Of a stretch of 64,000 nt of DNA, positions 9,274-17,843 are shown in pieces. The first letter of the stretch is position 1. Each line of letters begins with the position of its first letter. The notes beneath the pieces are model-generated. The model was given only the letters and a program-made list of their open reading frames with translations, was not told the DNA's origin and did not search any database. The stretch covers positions 18,108 through 82,107 of the forward strand of contig CAYUQI010000003.1 in assembly GCA_964446935.1 (NCBI GenBank), written 5' to 3'. Origin of the DNA: UASB124 sp964446935. Its GTDB lineage: Bacteria; Babelota; Babeliae; Babelales; RVW-14. Made by a program: the position numbers and the translations under genes.

Positions 9274-10143
9274 TTAAAGAGACTTTAAAAAGCGTAAATT
9301 TTCAGAATAGATAATCAGTTGTGCCCTGTTCCCTCTGTAAATAGATCGTCCATATTTTATATTATGTGCATCTAGTCGAGCCATGACTTCTCGCGCTGTA
9401 TCACGCTCCCCAATACGATGGTAATCATCAATGATAACAACAAACGATTCCTTTAAATAATTTGGAATTAAATCTAGCACCCCTATTCGAGAATACCGAG
9501 GACATCCCCGAGGCCCATCACAAACAATCAAATCAAACTTCATATCGCCAAGATTTGGTAGTAAGTCCTTATAAACCGTTGTTTCACATTCCTTGAAAAT
9601 TCTAGATTCAACCGGAAGTTTTAAAAAATAAATATTGGGACCTTGTGCTATTTGATTTTTAAAAATATCAATCCACACTTGATCATTCTCAACAAGAACC
9701 AACTTTGAATCTTTATTTTTATACGCTGCATATTGCGATGTCATTTTTGATGTTTGCCCAATACCAAACTCAATGACAGATGTCGGATTACATTCGTTTA
9801 AAATTCTAAAAAGGATGTACAAGAATGAATAATTTGCAGCGTCTCCAGAAGGACAAAAATTTTTTGAAACAAGCCAATTAATATCCTTAACGCTATCGTT
9901 AAAAATTTCTGCCATTCGAACTTCGCTTGATAGCGTAATTCCTCTATTTATTTGGTCTTTTACTAGATTCATTTGCTTATTTAAATCATCAATTTGTTTA
10001 CTCAATTGCTTTACACGTTCATCTACGTTCATCATGTGGTCATCTACTTTGATCAGCTGTTTACTTACATCTCTAACAGCAAATAAATTACCATGAACCA
10101 CAAAGCAAAAACTAATCAGATACAAAAAAAACGTGTAATCCAT
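9274..10143 (-). CDS. Exported methyltransferase-like protein with coiled coil (paralogue of 33006-33752)
   Basis: It starts with a signal peptide (DYTFFLYLISFCFVVHGNLFA). Residues ~25-65 form a heptad-like coiled coil rich in V, L, K and D (VDERVKQLSKQIDDLNKQM). The catalytic part contains SVIEFGIGQTSKMTSQYAAY (SAM motif I), SKLVLVENDQVWIDIF, FDLIVCDGPRGCPRYSR and FVVIIDDYHRIGERDT. The same blocks occur in the 33006-33752 protein, which has no signal peptide. The pair therefore shows one domain in an exported and a cytosolic version in the same window. The fold is probably a class I SAM methyltransferase; the acceptor is unknown. Confidence 0.7.
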   Translation of the reverse strand: MDYTFFLYLISFCFVVHGNLFAVRDVSKQLIKVDDHMMNVDERVKQLSKQIDDLNKQMNLVKDQINRGITLSSEVRMAEIFNDSVKDINWLVSKNFCPSGDAANYSFLYILFRILNECNPTSVIEFGIGQTSKMTSQYAAYKNKDSKLVLVENDQVWIDIFKNQIAQGPNIYFLKLPVESRIFKECETTVYKDLLPNLGDMKFDLIVCDGPRGCPRYSRIGVLDLIPNYLKESFVVIIDDYHRIGERDTAREVMARLDAHNIKYGRSIYRGNRAQLIIYSENLRFLKSL

Positions 10144-10233
10144 GAATTCTCCTTTTTCTGAACTTCAAGTTTAAATCATTTTATAACTAACCTAAAGAAA
10201 CTTCAATTAATGGATCTATATGGGTTAACATTT

Positions 10234-11718
10234 TTATGCAATATGTTTTTTATCAAAAAAAAGTCCAATTTCACGAGGGGGCAATGAAATGCTAGTCAAT
10301 TCTCTATTTAAGCTTTGAATATCATTACTATGCACCTTACTAAGAAGATTGAGTAAATATTTCTTTGAGCAAAGCACGGTATTAAATGTGCAATCCACTC
10401 CCCATAAAATCTTCCTGTATTTGCATTGACTTGCCCATATATGATCCTTTATCTGCACACAAGGCATTGCATCAAGTAATACCGGTAGTTCATGACGAAA
10501 ATAAAAAACTTCAGCACAACAATCCTGAAGAGCATTAACACAATCTTGCACGTTAATGTGCTCATCGATACATATATTTTCGTCCGATAATAATACAATA
10601 TAATCGCTTTGCGTTTGTCTTAGGTGAGCGGCAAGCATTTTCTGTAAAGAAATTTTATCTGCGTTATAACTCAAACATTTAATTTTAAAAGGTAACGTCT
10701 CTTCTGATTGATATGCGCATTCAAAATGATACGATGTTTCTAAAAAGATAGAACAACCGTTAATTCCAGAAATTTTTTTTTGTATATCAACCAAAACTTT
10801 TTCCCCAGCCGACAAAGATGAACAACAAATGATAGCTTCTATCATTTGGTTTGTTTTTCGTGATACTAGTTTTTCATGATTTTTAATTCGAGCATATGGT
10901 TTTTGCGCACTCATATACGCATATACCTTTTTTCTAAATTTCATACTCCATGTTTTTTTAACACTCAAAGGGTTAGTTGTATTTCTAAGATACAAAACTT
11001 TGTTCACATAGCGATTATGCGGACCAGCCATTTCGAGCATAGGTATCATATATGCAGGATCCGTAAGGATTGGATAAAAGTGCCCATTATATAACAAATC
11101 TTTGAGCTTAATTTGCCCAAACAGCCATACATAATAGGAACGCAATTGGCATGTTGGCTTATCTTTGAAATCCCTAAATGAATTTTTTGCAATTTCTTCG
11201 GCAGTAAAATATTTAATTTTGTTAATTTTATCAACAGGAAATGTTCTATATGTGGTCGTATAGAGCATCCAGACCTCCGGGTCATGATATATTTTGTTTA
11301 ATTCATTAAGTACATTTTCATTTTCAAAAAAATCATCCCCATCACATTCAACAATAATTCTTTCACCTGGTAAATTATGAAACGCTCGATACCGATTTTC
11401 CAATGCCCCTTTACGAACCGTATTATTAATAAGTGTTACACGTTTTTCAAGATGATTTTTATTAATAAAGTCAGCAACAAATTCTCCTGTTCCATCCGTA
11501 GATGCATCATTAATATAAGTAATATGATATTTGTCACATGGATAATTCTGAAAACACACAGAACGAAGGTTTTTTTCAACCCAAGGTATGTTGTTAAACG
11601 ATGGAATCACGATTTCAAATTCTTTTATTTTCTCGGATTTTTTTTTAGTCACATGTCCCACCAATGGCACAAAAAAAAATGAAATTAAAAAATAAGATAT
11701 TAATCGATATCTCTTCAT
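10234..11718 (-). CDS. Exported GT2 glycosyltransferase with extra C-terminal domain
   Basis: I use the ATG at 11718, since AAGGGA lies upstream and the GTG two codons earlier falls in the spacer. The signal peptide is RYRLISYFLISFFFVPLVGHV. The GT-A domain has IVIPSFNNIPWVEKNL, ITYINDASTDGTGEFV and VECDGDDFFE (DXD). The block QLRSYYVWLFGQIKLKDLLY matches the local GT2 family at 2143 and 3142. From about residue 290 there is an additional ~200-residue region (IICCSSLSAGEKVLVDIQKK, SDYIVLLSDENICIDE) that resembles a second degenerate GT-A-like fold. It may be bifunctional or carry a substrate-binding module. Confidence 0.8.
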   Translation of the reverse strand: MKRYRLISYFLISFFFVPLVGHVTKKKSEKIKEFEIVIPSFNNIPWVEKNLRSVCFQNYPCDKYHITYINDASTDGTGEFVADFINKNHLEKRVTLINNTVRKGALENRYRAFHNLPGERIIVECDGDDFFENENVLNELNKIYHDPEVWMLYTTTYRTFPVDKINKIKYFTAEEIAKNSFRDFKDKPTCQLRSYYVWLFGQIKLKDLLYNGHFYPILTDPAYMIPMLEMAGPHNRYVNKVLYLRNTTNPLSVKKTWSMKFRKKVYAYMSAQKPYARIKNHEKLVSRKTNQMIEAIICCSSLSAGEKVLVDIQKKISGINGCSIFLETSYHFECAYQSEETLPFKIKCLSYNADKISLQKMLAAHLRQTQSDYIVLLSDENICIDEHINVQDCVNALQDCCAEVFYFRHELPVLLDAMPCVQIKDHIWASQCKYRKILWGVDCTFNTVLCSKKYLLNLLSKVHSNDIQSLNRELTSISLPPREIGLFFDKKHIA

Positions 11719-11785
11719 GCCCACATTCCCTTATCTTAAATATTTAAGCATTTTTAATGAACATACACCTTAAAATGAAAACTTA

Positions 11786-11813
11786 TTGTCACTTTAACAA
11801 ACAAGGATACTAT
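11786..11813 (+). promoter_or_regulatory. Candidate sigma70-type promoter for the gene at 11865
   Basis: TTGTCA at 11786-11791 and TACTAT at 11808-11813 are separated by 16 bases, in the 140-base divergent gap between two exported glycosyltransferase genes. Transcription would start near 11820, leaving a ~45-base leader with an AAGGATTAAGGAT ribosome-binding region. The same -10 and 16-base spacing recur before 41398. Confidence 0.45.
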
Positions 11814-11864
11814 TAATAGATAATCAATACACACATATCATATTAAAAAAGGATTAAGGATTGT

Positions 11865-13289
11865 ATGAATAAAAAACATATCTATCTTTTTATATGCATA
11901 TGCGGAATTTCATCTCTCTACCCAATTTATGAATTACAAGACAATGAAAAAACATCTATTGATCTCTGTAAACTTAAAATCAATACGCTATTGCTTAAAA
12001 ATACAACTGTTAATGATCTTATTCTGTCTATAGACCTTTTTATACCGCATTCACTGAACACATTCAAGACAAGTCCAGACATCATTAAAATCCCTGCCCA
12101 CCAAAATTTTTTTTATAACATATCAGCAACTAAAGATAATGATAAAAATCATGACAAAGCTTTCATCAAAACCATAACAAATAACACCTCAGAAGCTTTA
12201 TTCACCATCACCGAACATGAAAATGCATCCTATACAATACAATGCAACACCCGAAACAACGATCATGGTTTATCAGCAGTCGGCATTGAAGCAATAGATT
12301 TCAACAAAGACCTCGTAACAAATACCGGAATAAGAAGTCTAAAATTTATAATTAAAAGCAGTTCATTTTCCAAACATGTCTTAGCACCATTAAAACCTGA
12401 AAACATATTGCGACGCTTCAAGTCCATGTATAAACAAAATCGACTTGATAATCTCCAACCGCACATTGCACCAATAATTCCTAAAATCATACACCACATA
12501 TGGCTTGGTAGCCCATTTCCAGATGGCTATAAATCATGGCGGCAATCATGGATTAACAAACATCCACAGTGGACATATGTTTTTTGGACCGATAATCCAG
12601 AAAACTATCAAGAAGGAACATTGGTCGATAATGAAACGATACTTAAAGAGCTCTTAGATTCAGGAGCTAGTATCGGAAAAACGCTTGTTATTGATGTAAG
12701 AAATGTAACACTTACAAATAGATCGTTGTATGATAGCGAAACAAATTACGGCGAAAAATCAGATATTTTAAGATATGAAATCCTATATCGATATGGCGGT
12801 GTGTATACCGACACAGATGTTGAATGCTTCGAACCATTTGACATACTTCATCACACATATAAATTTTACGCAGGACTTGCTCCCCTTAATATGAACAGAC
12901 TACAGGTTGCTAATGGATTAATTGGCGCACAAGCAAAACATCCGATTTTAAAATATTGCATAGATAACGTACAAAGCAGACAACAATTCCTATATTTGGA
13001 CTCAATACCAGGACTTTACAGAGGATCCTCAATCGTTGCGGCAACAGGGCCAGCCCTCCTAACAAAAGCAATCTTTTTCAAAGCAGGAAAAGGGCAATCA
13101 CGAGACATTGTGTTACCAGCAAGTTATTTTTATGCATTAAGAATGCAAATGTTAAAGTATGCCGCTACTCATGATGATTTTCCACCACGTTTCTTTAATG
13201 ATTTACCACCATCATTTAAAACCCCGCTGCAAGCATTTGCTACGCACTACTGGGAAATGCGATGGAAAGATCCCAAACCTCAAAAATAA
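11865..13289 (+). CDS. Exported OCH1/TcdB-type DXD glycosyltransferase
   Basis: 474 residues. The N-terminus (NKKHIYLFICICGISSLYPIY) is a short signal peptide. It is followed by ~180 residues of unrecognised sequence rich in N, T and K, perhaps a beta-rich secretion or targeting domain. The catalytic part begins at IPKIIHHIWLGSPFPDGYKS, the hallmark of the sugar-binding-region DXD family (Och1-like, and related to the catalytic domain of large clostridial toxins). It continues with SDILRYEILYRYGGVYTDTD containing the DXD near residue 315, then ANGLIGAQAKHPILKY. Eukaryotic Och1 enzymes and bacterial toxins use GDP-mannose or UDP-sugars. In an exported form an effector role on host glycans or proteins is possible but unproven. 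Confidence 0.85.
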   Translation: MNKKHIYLFICICGISSLYPIYELQDNEKTSIDLCKLKINTLLLKNTTVNDLILSIDLFIPHSLNTFKTSPDIIKIPAHQNFFYNISATKDNDKNHDKAFIKTITNNTSEALFTITEHENASYTIQCNTRNNDHGLSAVGIEAIDFNKDLVTNTGIRSLKFIIKSSSFSKHVLAPLKPENILRRFKSMYKQNRLDNLQPHIAPIIPKIIHHIWLGSPFPDGYKSWRQSWINKHPQWTYVFWTDNPENYQEGTLVDNETILKELLDSGASIGKTLVIDVRNVTLTNRSLYDSETNYGEKSDILRYEILYRYGGVYTDTDVECFEPFDILHHTYKFYAGLAPLNMNRLQVANGLIGAQAKHPILKYCIDNVQSRQQFLYLDSIPGLYRGSSIVAATGPALLTKAIFFKAGKGQSRDIVLPASYFYALRMQMLKYAATHDDFPPRFFNDLPPSFKTPLQAFATHYWEMRWKDPKPQK

Positions 13290-13332
13290 GGATTCTGTAA
13301 TTTTATAGTTTAATAATAGTGAAAGGGAGATA

Positions 13333-13926
13333 ATGAAGAAATATTCTATTCAAATTGCATGCATTCTTGTCATCGGATTTACAAACATTTTATCCTCATC
13401 AAACTCAAAATCTGAAAATCGAACATTGATGAATCCGTCATATGGAACTCATATGGCACCTCTTCTTACCACTGTTATGCACAGTGAAGGGCCAGTATTG
13501 GAAATGGGGTGTGGTGATTATAGTACTCCACTATTGCATGCTGTTTGTTCAGCAACAAAAAGACTTCTTGTAACCGCTGAAACTGATTTAAACTGGATGA
13601 ACTTGTTCGAGGACCTACAAACACCCTGGCATCATTTTATACATGTTCCCATTAATTCTAAACACACAGACGCCTGGGATCTTGTCGGAAATGATAATGA
13701 ATGGGGCGTCGTATTTATAGATCATGCTCCAACTGAACGCCGTGTTATAGATATTATTCGATTACGCGCTAGAACAAAAATTTTTGTGGCGCATGATACG
13801 AACAAATCATGTTACAACTATGAGCCGGTGCTAAGCTCTTTCAAATACCGATATGTTTACAAGCGTTATGAACGGCAAACAACCATTGTAAGCGACACAA
13901 TAGATGTAGCCACATTTTTCGAATAA
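13333..13926 (+). CDS. Exported small SAM methyltransferase-like protein
   Basis: AAGGGAGATA precedes the ATG. Residues 1-21 are a signal peptide (KKYSIQIACILVIGFTNILSS). Motif I is GPVLEMGCGDYSTPLLHAVC, followed by RLLVTAETDLNWMNLF (acidic end of beta-2 region) and EWGVVFIDHAPTERRVIDII (motif IV-like). At 197 residues it is close to a bare Rossmann methyltransferase domain. It follows the Och1-like glycosyltransferase by 43 bases and is probably co-transcribed with it. The acceptor is unknown, and loss of activity cannot be excluded from sequence alone. Confidence 0.65.
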   Translation: MKKYSIQIACILVIGFTNILSSSNSKSENRTLMNPSYGTHMAPLLTTVMHSEGPVLEMGCGDYSTPLLHAVCSATKRLLVTAETDLNWMNLFEDLQTPWHHFIHVPINSKHTDAWDLVGNDNEWGVVFIDHAPTERRVIDIIRLRARTKIFVAHDTNKSCYNYEPVLSSFKYRYVYKRYERQTTIVSDTIDVATFFE

Positions 13927-14032
13927 AATTAAGTTCAAAATACAACAAAAAATCGCTTTATATCTGCAGAATTGCAATACCCTAAACATTCTATAGGTTA
14001 ATACAAACAGCATTATTAACGTTAGGGATTGT

Positions 14033-15232
14033 ATGCAGAAATTGTTTTTTTATCCTTTGTTCATTGTTTATGCATGTTCATTCATGGCAGCTCATCCGAA
14101 GCAGTTTTCATATGCTTACGATCAAGAAATCGGCTACAACGATCAACCGGCATTTAAACTTGATCCTGCCATTAAAAAGTTTGCCGAACGACGCAATTGC
14201 CTCCTTAATTCTTGCATTTACTTTAATATAAAAACTTTCTTAAACAATCCCCAGGCTGTTCGTAATTACTATCTCAACCCAAACAACAATGATCCTCTCT
14301 GCAATGGCACGATTTATGAAATTCCCTTGGATGACGAAGAAGGCGCCTCCGTTTTGGTAACATTTTTTGATCGCGGCAGTAAAAACCTTATGGTCGTTTG
14401 CGAAGGTTTTTCTGGTGCACGAGAATTTTTAATACCTTTTTTGGCAATAGATCCCTATGATGATGTGCTCTTGGTTGATTTTCGAGGCCATCGCTACAAA
14501 GAATCAAGCTGGCTCAATCCTAGTTCATGGAAAATTTTTAATCCTATTCAAAGCTGGCTCCATCTTGATAGGAAACTAGAAAGCTTTGGGCGCAACGAAG
14601 ATAAAGATCTCCACCTGGCTGTTTCTTTATTCAAAGATCACAATGGTAAATCATATGACAATATTTTTGGACTTGGCGTCTGCTACGGAGCATTTGTTCT
14701 GTTTAAAACAGCATTGTACCACCCAAAACTGTTCAATAAAATCATTCTTGACAGCTGCTACCTTTCAATGGAAAGCTTTTTTGAAAACAATGAGAAAAAC
14801 GTTGAAAAACAAACCGGTATAGCCCAGTCAAGTTGTCTGGGCAAAATACTTTTTAGTAACACTACAAAAAAAATATATACCTACCTCAGAACGGTTATGT
14901 TCCCCCAACTTGAACACATGGAAGACCTCTCACTGGAAAAATATCGTAAAGATTATAAGCCAGCACCGGGACATCCGTTATCCGTACTTTTTCTTCATAG
15001 CAAAAATGACATGGAAGTAAGTAATGAAAATTTTGAAGCCCTATGGAACCTGGTACCTCCTGAATGGGAAAAAGCAGCATTAATACACACAAGCCCTCAT
15101 GCCGAAATTCATTTTAAGCTAAAAGAACTGTATAAACTTATGACAGACCTGTTTCTTTACCTCCCCATCGATCAGTTTATTAAGTGTATGGGCGATATCA
15201 ACAACGTCAAACAACATTTTGGTGAAAAATAG
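14033..15232 (+). CDS. Exported alpha/beta hydrolase with cysteine at the nucleophile elbow
   Basis: 399 residues, with a signal peptide at residues 1-20 (QKLFFYPLFIVYACSFMAA). The alpha/beta-hydrolase fold is visible as LMVVCEGFSGAREFLIPF, DVLLVDFRGHRYKESSW (oxyanion region) and the elbow FGLGVCYGAFVLFK, where Cys217 replaces the usual Ser. KIILDSCYLSM follows. The candidate acid is in FLHSKNDMEVSN and the candidate His in TSPHAEIHF. Cys elbows occur in dienelactone hydrolases, so the enzyme need not be dead. It is unrelated in detail to the 1166 and 6144 hydrolases. It lies in the plus-strand exported operon between a methyltransferase and an ATP-grasp-like gene. Confidence 0.7.
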   Translation: MQKLFFYPLFIVYACSFMAAHPKQFSYAYDQEIGYNDQPAFKLDPAIKKFAERRNCLLNSCIYFNIKTFLNNPQAVRNYYLNPNNNDPLCNGTIYEIPLDDEEGASVLVTFFDRGSKNLMVVCEGFSGAREFLIPFLAIDPYDDVLLVDFRGHRYKESSWLNPSSWKIFNPIQSWLHLDRKLESFGRNEDKDLHLAVSLFKDHNGKSYDNIFGLGVCYGAFVLFKTALYHPKLFNKIILDSCYLSMESFFENNEKNVEKQTGIAQSSCLGKILFSNTTKKIYTYLRTVMFPQLEHMEDLSLEKYRKDYKPAPGHPLSVLFLHSKNDMEVSNENFEALWNLVPPEWEKAALIHTSPHAEIHFKLKELYKLMTDLFLYLPIDQFIKCMGDINNVKQHFGEK

Positions 15233-15262
15233 TAACGTAGCAGCCTAAAAGGGAGAGTAGTT

Positions 15263-16456
15263 ATGTGGTATACAAAAAAAGTTATCATTTTTATTATTAT
15301 TTTCTTCACGCAACAATCAATTCTTTATGCAGTAACATCCATCAAGACTTACCCGCCCGATGTTTCTTTTTGTATCGTTGACCTCAAATACAACAAACCA
15401 CACGTAAAAATTTGTGAATTTGGACAAGGAGTTGTATCTGGATTTTACGGTCATGAGCGCATTAATCAACGAATTCCTATGTGGAGCCATTTGTGGGATT
15501 TTTTACATGAACTTGCCATTCCTGCCTTTTTTATTGGACCACGGCCACTCGATGTTAGGGCGAATTACAGCAAAGCCATTGAACACTTTGTGCAATTAGG
15601 TGGCATCGCTCAAACAGATTTTAAAAGCCTTGAAAAAAACAATTACTTCAAGGAATACTTCAAGCGAAAAACAAACAATGCATATTCTTTTTTCAATCCT
15701 CATCAAGCAGCCGGGGTTCTTGTTTCATCACAACACCATCTCATATTCGACTATTACAAAACCATTAAAAAAAAATATCCTAACCTTCTTATTTTGGATG
15801 AAGCAACCAGGCCATTCGTCTTAAACAAATTACGCACGCACCAATTGTTTGCAGGAGATCCAACGCTTGAATGTTACCGTCCCCAATGTCTTGTCGTACC
15901 CAAAATCTATTCTCCAACGCTGGCACAAACCATCATCTCCTCCATAACCAGTGATTACTTTGTCATAAAGCCAATTAATGCATGGAAAGGACGCGGACTT
16001 ATTTTTGTTCATCGTGATGAACTTGATACAACGCTTAAACTTATTTTGGACAAAAACACCTCAACCCAATACCCATCAAAGGCTTTTTCTTACTGGAATA
16101 AAGATAAAAATACTTGTTTTCTCGTTGAATCACTCGAACATTCACAACCAATCATCGTTGAGGGACATCACTATGATGCAACCATGCGTGTTGCCTTTGG
16201 TATTGCCTACAGCAAAGGGAAAATAGTTGTAAGATTTTTTGATGCATATTGGAAATTGCCGCGACAATCACTTGATAATCCAACCTCCTTGGATGAAACA
16301 TATAAATCAAATATACGTCATGGAGAAGTTTGTTCGGCACATGTCAACAAACAAACATTCAAAGAAGTAACACAGTTTTTAAAGAAAATACTTCCTCCTC
16401 TTTATCGCAAAATGATCGCAGCTCAAAATGATCTAACGCTTCTTTCTACCCGGTAG
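15263..16456 (+). CDS. Exported ATP-grasp-like protein
   Basis: 397 residues. AAAGGGAGAG precedes the ATG. The signal peptide is KKVIIFIIIFFTQQSILYA. Residues ~230-350 look like an ATP-grasp nucleotide-binding fold. DYFVIKPINAWKGRGLIFVH has the K-P plus glycine-loop arrangement, CFLVESLEHSQPIIVEGHHY resembles the hinge and acidic strand, and YDATMRVAFGIAY with VVRFFDAYWKLP resembles the metal-ligand strands. ATP-grasp enzymes ligate a carboxylate to an amine, thiol or similar using ATP. The upstream ~200 residues (CIVDLKYNKPHVKICEFGQG) may be the pre-ATP-grasp domain. An ATP-dependent ligase with an export signal is unexpected. I am moderately sure of the fold and cannot name a substrate. Confidence 0.55.
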   Translation: MWYTKKVIIFIIIFFTQQSILYAVTSIKTYPPDVSFCIVDLKYNKPHVKICEFGQGVVSGFYGHERINQRIPMWSHLWDFLHELAIPAFFIGPRPLDVRANYSKAIEHFVQLGGIAQTDFKSLEKNNYFKEYFKRKTNNAYSFFNPHQAAGVLVSSQHHLIFDYYKTIKKKYPNLLILDEATRPFVLNKLRTHQLFAGDPTLECYRPQCLVVPKIYSPTLAQTIISSITSDYFVIKPINAWKGRGLIFVHRDELDTTLKLILDKNTSTQYPSKAFSYWNKDKNTCFLVESLEHSQPIIVEGHHYDATMRVAFGIAYSKGKIVVRFFDAYWKLPRQSLDNPTSLDETYKSNIRHGEVCSAHVNKQTFKEVTQFLKKILPPLYRKMIAAQNDLTLLSTR

Positions 16457-16550
16457 CATTCACACCCATTTAATGGTATCTTGTGGATCTTGACATAAGC
16501 TACTTGCTAGGGTGGCTCCCCAGCAATACCTACAAATAAGTCACTTCCGT

Positions 16551-16692
16551 TTTTGTCATGCTGAATTTATTTCAGCATCCACCCAATCATGGATCCTGAA
16601 ACGAGTTCAGGATGACAAAGAGTACAATTATTACACTAGACTTATTTAGAAGTTCAGAGCCTGCCCTGAATTTGCTTCAGGGATGACAAAAT
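16551..16692. repeat. Family A palindromic repeat (two hairpin arms plus a partial third)
   Basis: The arms GTCATGCTGAA...TTCAGCATCC and GGATCCTGAA...TTCAGGATGAC lie in tandem at 16551-16619. A third partial arm CCTGAATTTGCTTCAGGGAT ends at 16692. Related copies lie at 17737, 29731, 31902, 38948 and 50895. Flanking bases (a stretch ending in AGACTTAT) are also shared with the copy at 17737, so the duplicated unit is longer than the palindromes. The rest of the 259-base gap between genes shows nothing else. Confidence 0.85.
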
Positions 16693-16715
16693 GCACATGC
16701 CGAGGAGAGTAAACC

Positions 16716-17711
16716 ATGACCAAATCAAATACGATATTAATCACAGGGGGCGCTGGTTTTATAGGGGCAAATCTTGTTCACACGCTTCTGCCACTCAAAT
16801 TGGGAACAATTCACATTCTTACTGAAAAAAATACCAACCGGTGGCGACTAAATAATGTTCTTTCATCAATTCATGTCCATGAGGTTGATCTTGCTGACTT
16901 CGCTGCCGTCAAAAAACTTATTCAAACCATTAAGCCGTCAACCATTTTTCATCTTGCATCATTCGGAGGCCTGCCCGATCAACAAGACTCAATGACCATC
17001 TATAATGTTAATTTTTATGGAACGGTTAATCTGCTAACCGCCTGCAAAGAAGTCGGATTTGAATGCTTTATTAACACCGGAAGCTCTTCTGAATATGGCA
17101 TGAAAGAAAAGCCTATGTCAGAAGATAATATTCTTGAACCAATCAGTGATTATGGGGTTGCTAAAGCCGCTGCCACACAATTCTGTCTTAAAGAAGCACT
17201 TTTTAACAAACTTCCGGTCTATACAATTCGACCGTTCTCCGTCTATGGTGATTATGAGATGGTAGGACGATTAATACCAACCATATTCCTCAATGCACTC
17301 CTGAATAAACCAATCAATCTGTCATATCCATACTATGTTCGCGATTTCATTTACATAAAAGACATGGTTAATCTCTATATCGAACTTGCACGTCAAAAGC
17401 CACAAGGCCCATATATTTACAACGGAGGCACCGGCATTCAATCAACTATTCAAGATGTTATGACCACAATAGAACAATTTTTTAGCATTCCTCTGAATGT
17501 GTATTGGGGCCAAAGTACCCCACGCCCATGGGAACCTAAGGCGTGGCAAGCAGATACCTCACAAGCAGCTATCGTTCTCAACTGGGAAGCACGTTATTCA
17601 TTACAAGAAGGTTTACAAACAACTTTTGCATGGTTTAAACAAAACAGAGGGTTGTATGAACAGATGCGTTCGAACATCTCTGCAGCCATCATCGAGCAAG
17701 CTTCGATATAA
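16716..17711 (+). CDS. NAD-dependent sugar nucleotide epimerase/dehydratase (extended SDR)
   Basis: 331 residues with GAGGAGAG upstream of the ATG and no signal peptide. The NAD-binding motif ILITGGAGFIGANLVHTLL is at residues ~6-24. Catalytic elements are INTGSSSEYGM and SDYGVAKAAATQF (Tyr-x3-Lys). IRPFSVYGDYEMVGRLIP and RDFIYIKDMVNLY follow, as expected for NDP-sugar 4-epimerases and dehydratases such as CDP-paratose or UDP-glucose epimerase types. It precedes a split transketolase pair, so the three genes may make an unusual sugar nucleotide. Substrate identity is not readable. Confidence 0.87.
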   Translation: MTKSNTILITGGAGFIGANLVHTLLPLKLGTIHILTEKNTNRWRLNNVLSSIHVHEVDLADFAAVKKLIQTIKPSTIFHLASFGGLPDQQDSMTIYNVNFYGTVNLLTACKEVGFECFINTGSSSEYGMKEKPMSEDNILEPISDYGVAKAAATQFCLKEALFNKLPVYTIRPFSVYGDYEMVGRLIPTIFLNALLNKPINLSYPYYVRDFIYIKDMVNLYIELARQKPQGPYIYNGGTGIQSTIQDVMTTIEQFFSIPLNVYWGQSTPRPWEPKAWQADTSQAAIVLNWEARYSLQEGLQTTFAWFKQNRGLYEQMRSNISAAIIEQASI

Positions 17712-17736
17712 CATGATTTGTGATAAATCGTTTCCG

Positions 17737-17804
17737 TTTTGTCATGCTGAATTTATTTCAGCATCCACCCATTCATGGATCCTGAAACAAGTTCAGGATG
17801 ACAA
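17737..17804. repeat. Family A palindromic repeat
   Basis: Same two-arm structure as at 16551-16619: GTCATGCTGAA with TTCAGCATCC, then GGATCCTGAA with TTCAGGATGAC. It fills most of the 132-base gap between the epimerase and transketolase genes. The two copies flank the epimerase gene in direct orientation. Confidence 0.85.
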
Positions 17805-17843
17805 AATACGGCAATTATCACACAAGACTTATAGGGCCCTATC

